Notes under the pieces: generated by a model
What the model was told of the DNA's origin: nothing
Seen by the model: the letters and a program-made list of their open reading frames with translations, nothing else
Database searches by the model: none
DNA from: Candidatus Glassiibacteriota bacterium
GTDB lineage: Bacteria > Gemmatimonadota > Glassbacteria > GWA2-58-10
NCBI GenBank assembly: GCA_016934095.1
Contig: JAFGTO010000423.1
Location: 1-7,203, forward strand
Direction: 5' to 3'
Length of the DNA stretch: 7,203 nucleotides
Shown here: positions 5,469-7,203 of the stretch, piece after piece
How the letters are laid out: the number at the start of each line of letters is the position of its first letter
Numbering within the stretch: position 1 is the first letter of the stretch
Made by a program: the position numbers and the translations under genes

Positions 5469-6581
5469 ATGAGAGTAAAGAAAGGCCGTGTCCTGGTGGT
5501 CGGCCCGATGCCGCTGCCGCCGTATACCGGTGGTATCGCGAGTTTCCTGAACGCTCTGCGGGACAGCGCGCCGTTCCGTAAGGCCCGTGTCGATTATTTC
5601 GACACGGACATAGCCGACAGGGCGGGCATGGGAAGCTTTCTGCGCACGATAGAGAGCCTGCGCTTTTTTGCGGCCTTGCTCTGCCGGCTGCTAACTTTCC
5701 GCTACCGGTTGGTCCATCTCAATGCCTCGGCCGGCCTCTCATTTTACGAGAAATCGCTGATGCTTGTCTGCTGCAGGCTGTTCGGCACCCGCACGCTGAT
5801 CCACCTGCACAGCGGCAGGTTTCCGCAGTTCTATCAAAAAAGTCGCCTGAAAGCCCTGGTGCGTCTCTGCCTGAACCGTGCGGACGCGGTCGCTGCGGTG
5901 TCGGCCGAGTCCCGGGCATCCCTCGAGCACATCTGCCGCACCCCGGTATACCAGGTGCCGAACTGCGTGCATCCCTGCTTTTTCGAGGTGGTCTCGCACC
6001 ACGCCTCCGAGGAGATCCTCTACACCGGGTATATCCAGCCTGAAAAGGGCATCTACGAGCTCTTCCAGGCGGTAAAGCTGCTGCGCTCCCGCGGGTACCG
6101 CGGCCGGGTGGTGCTGGCCGGAGGAGAAAAATCTTTCGGCTGCGTTTCCCGGGCGCGCCGCTACCTTGCCGCAGAAGGGGTCGAGGGGGTCGAGCTGGCC
6201 GGCGAGCTCACTCCCGGGGCGCTGGCCGAGCTCTGCCGCCTGAGCGGGATCTTCGTCCTGCCCTCGTACGTCGAGGGACAGCCCATTTCCCTGCTGGAAG
6301 CCATGGCCGCGGGCCTGCCGGTGGTGGCGACCGCTGTCGGCGGCATCCCTGAGGTGGTGGCAGAGGGCGAGAACGGCCTGCTGGTGCCGGCCCGCGACCC
6401 GGAAAGGCTGGCGGAGAGCATACTCAGCCTGCTGAAAGACACCGGGCTTCGCCGCAGAATGGGCGAGCAAAACCGGAAGAAGATGCTCGACAACCACCAC
6501 GCCGACCGGGTCGGGGAGACCGTAGTCAAACTCTACCGCTCGATCCTCGCCCCCGGCGAAAAACGGCCGGCCGGGCAATGA
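5469..6581 (+). CDS. Glycosyltransferase family 4 (GT-B fold)
   Basis: 370 residues. N-terminal half: a first beta strand VLVVGPMPLP leads into G21-G22-I23-A24, the glycine-rich loop typical of GT4 acceptor domains. Then VHLNASAG and LIHLHSGRFPQFY follow, and VPNCV ends the domain near residue 170. C-terminal half: ILYTGYIQPEKGIYELFQAV is the donor-domain entry, and E269-x7-E277 (EGQPISLLE) is the nucleotide-sugar EX7E motif, followed by MAAGLPVVATAVGGIPEVV and ENGLLV. Known: GT4 enzymes are retaining transferases using nucleotide sugars, common in exopolysaccharide, O-antigen and glycolipid assembly. The short hydrophobic patches look peripheral, so it probably acts at the cytoplasmic face of the membrane. 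Donor and acceptor cannot be read from sequence. It lies 118 bp after the phosphorylase with its own possible promoter. A role in making the phosphorylase substrate is conceivable but unsupported. A hairpin lies in codons 39-47. Confidence 0.92.
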   Translation: MRVKKGRVLVVGPMPLPPYTGGIASFLNALRDSAPFRKARVDYFDTDIADRAGMGSFLRTIESLRFFAALLCRLLTFRYRLVHLNASAGLSFYEKSLMLVCCRLFGTRTLIHLHSGRFPQFYQKSRLKALVRLCLNRADAVAAVSAESRASLEHICRTPVYQVPNCVHPCFFEVVSHHASEEILYTGYIQPEKGIYELFQAVKLLRSRGYRGRVVLAGGEKSFGCVSRARRYLAAEGVEGVELAGELTPGALAELCRLSGIFVLPSYVEGQPISLLEAMAAGLPVVATAVGGIPEVVAEGENGLLVPARDPERLAESILSLLKDTGLRRRMGEQNRKKMLDNHHADRVGETVVKLYRSILAPGEKRPAGQ

Positions 6582-6618
6582 CAGTCATCGCTGCCGGGAG
6601 CCGGGCTGGTGAAAGAAG

Positions 6619-7203
6619 ATGTCCGGGTTGAAAATATTTACCGGTAATAAGCTGGAAACCCTGGCCGAACGGCTGGCCCGGGTGCTGGCCAGCCGGCCGC
6701 CGGATGCCCTGGAGCCGGAGGTCATCGTGGTCCGGAGCCTGGGCATGGAGCGCTGGGTTTCCATGGAGCTGGCCCGCCGGCTCGGTATCTGCGCCAACTG
6801 CAGCTTCCCCTTCCCAAAATCCTTTGTCCGGGACATGTTCGGCCAAGTGCTCCCCGGGGTCACGGAAGAGCAAAAAAGCTTTTTCGACCCCGGCGTAATG
6901 GCCCTGAAAATCATGCAGCTTTTGCCCGGCCTGCTGGAGCGCCCGGCTTTTTCCGGACTCCGGGCATACCTCGGCCGGGAGCGCCAGGGGCTGAAAAGCA
7001 TCCAACTGGCTTCCCGCATCGCACGCGTTTTCGACCAGTACCAGCTCTACCGGCCGCAGATGATCCTGGACTGGAACAGGGGGAACCCGGGCCCCGGCGG
7101 CCGCAGTCAGCCCTGGCAGTTCGAGCTCTGGCGCGAGATCACCGCAGGCCACCGCGGCCTGGACCGCGCCGGCCTGAGAGAGAAATTCTTCGCCTGGGCA
7201 GAC
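6619..7203 (+). CDS. recC: Exodeoxyribonuclease V gamma subunit RecC, N-terminal part (cut by right edge)
   Basis: 195 codons open to the window end. ATG 6619 is the only start, since an in-frame TGA lies at 6610. A weak purine-rich GAAAGAAG precedes it directly. Seen, in the order of the RecC N-terminus: a TGNKLETLAERLA segment (E. coli YHSNRLDVL), VIVVRSLGMERWVSMELARRLGI (QSTGMAQWL...FGIAANIDFP), FPFPKSFVRDMF, KIMQLLPGLLE, SRIARVFDQYQLYRPQMILDW (DLFDQYLVYRPDWL) and a WQFELWREI match. Known: RecC joins RecB and RecD in the helicase-nuclease that processes double-strand breaks; it recognises Chi and holds an inactive helicase-like fold. About one fifth of the usual ~1,100 residues is present. 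It begins 37 bp after the glycosyltransferase, so read-through transcription is possible, but the functions look unrelated. recB and recD would be expected to the right. Confidence 0.93.
   Translation, partial: MSGLKIFTGNKLETLAERLARVLASRPPDALEPEVIVVRSLGMERWVSMELARRLGICANCSFPFPKSFVRDMFGQVLPGVTEEQKSFFDPGVMALKIMQLLPGLLERPAFSGLRAYLGRERQGLKSIQLASRIARVFDQYQLYRPQMILDWNRGNPGPGGRSQPWQFELWREITAGHRGLDRAGLREKFFAWAD

Overview
The window is GC-rich bacterial DNA apart from an AT-richer intergenic stretch. It probably comes from an uncultured or little-studied Gram-negative-type lineage. The support for that is a secreted protein with a dockerin-type calcium-binding module, a RecC homologue (RecBCD-type repair) and clear AGGAGG-like ribosome binding sites. 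I cannot name the phylum from sequence alone; dockerin modules and this gene mix would fit several candidate phyla.

Layout. On the minus strand at the left are two genes read leftward: a 127-residue XRE/Cro-type regulator (1134 to 751), then a multi-pass membrane protein (607 to 1, cut by the window edge). The membrane protein resembles MotA-family stator subunits but has a very short cytoplasmic loop and what looks like the start of a second copy of the same fold. Next comes about 850 bp without a convincing gene (1135-1990). It holds two abutting palindromes in front of the regulator, a stem-loop near 1754, and a promoter with a perfect -35 box plus repeated GCAGTT motifs.

On the plus strand four genes follow in one direction: (1) 1991-3580, a secreted protein with signal peptide, N-terminal dockerin, a putative TIM-barrel glycosidase-like domain (DUF4832-like) and a C-terminal beta-sandwich; (2) 3644-5350, a GH13 subfamily 18 glucosyl phosphorylase, most like glucosylglycerate phosphorylase (E. 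coli YcjM type); (3) 5469-6581, a GT4 glycosyltransferase; (4) 6619 to the window end, the first 195 residues of RecC.

How they may work together. The secreted protein and the phosphorylase are only 63 bp apart and probably co-transcribed. One reading is that the first acts on an extracellular glycan or glycoside, and the second phosphorolyses a small alpha-glucoside in the cytoplasm to glucose 1-phosphate. The GT4 enzyme sits behind its own possible -10 box and looks like an envelope or exopolysaccharide glycosyltransferase. RecC probably begins a separate DNA-repair unit (recB/recD would lie beyond the right edge). The left-hand regulator and membrane protein form an independent, probably autoregulated, unit. 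No tRNA, rRNA, CRISPR array or intact mobile element was seen.
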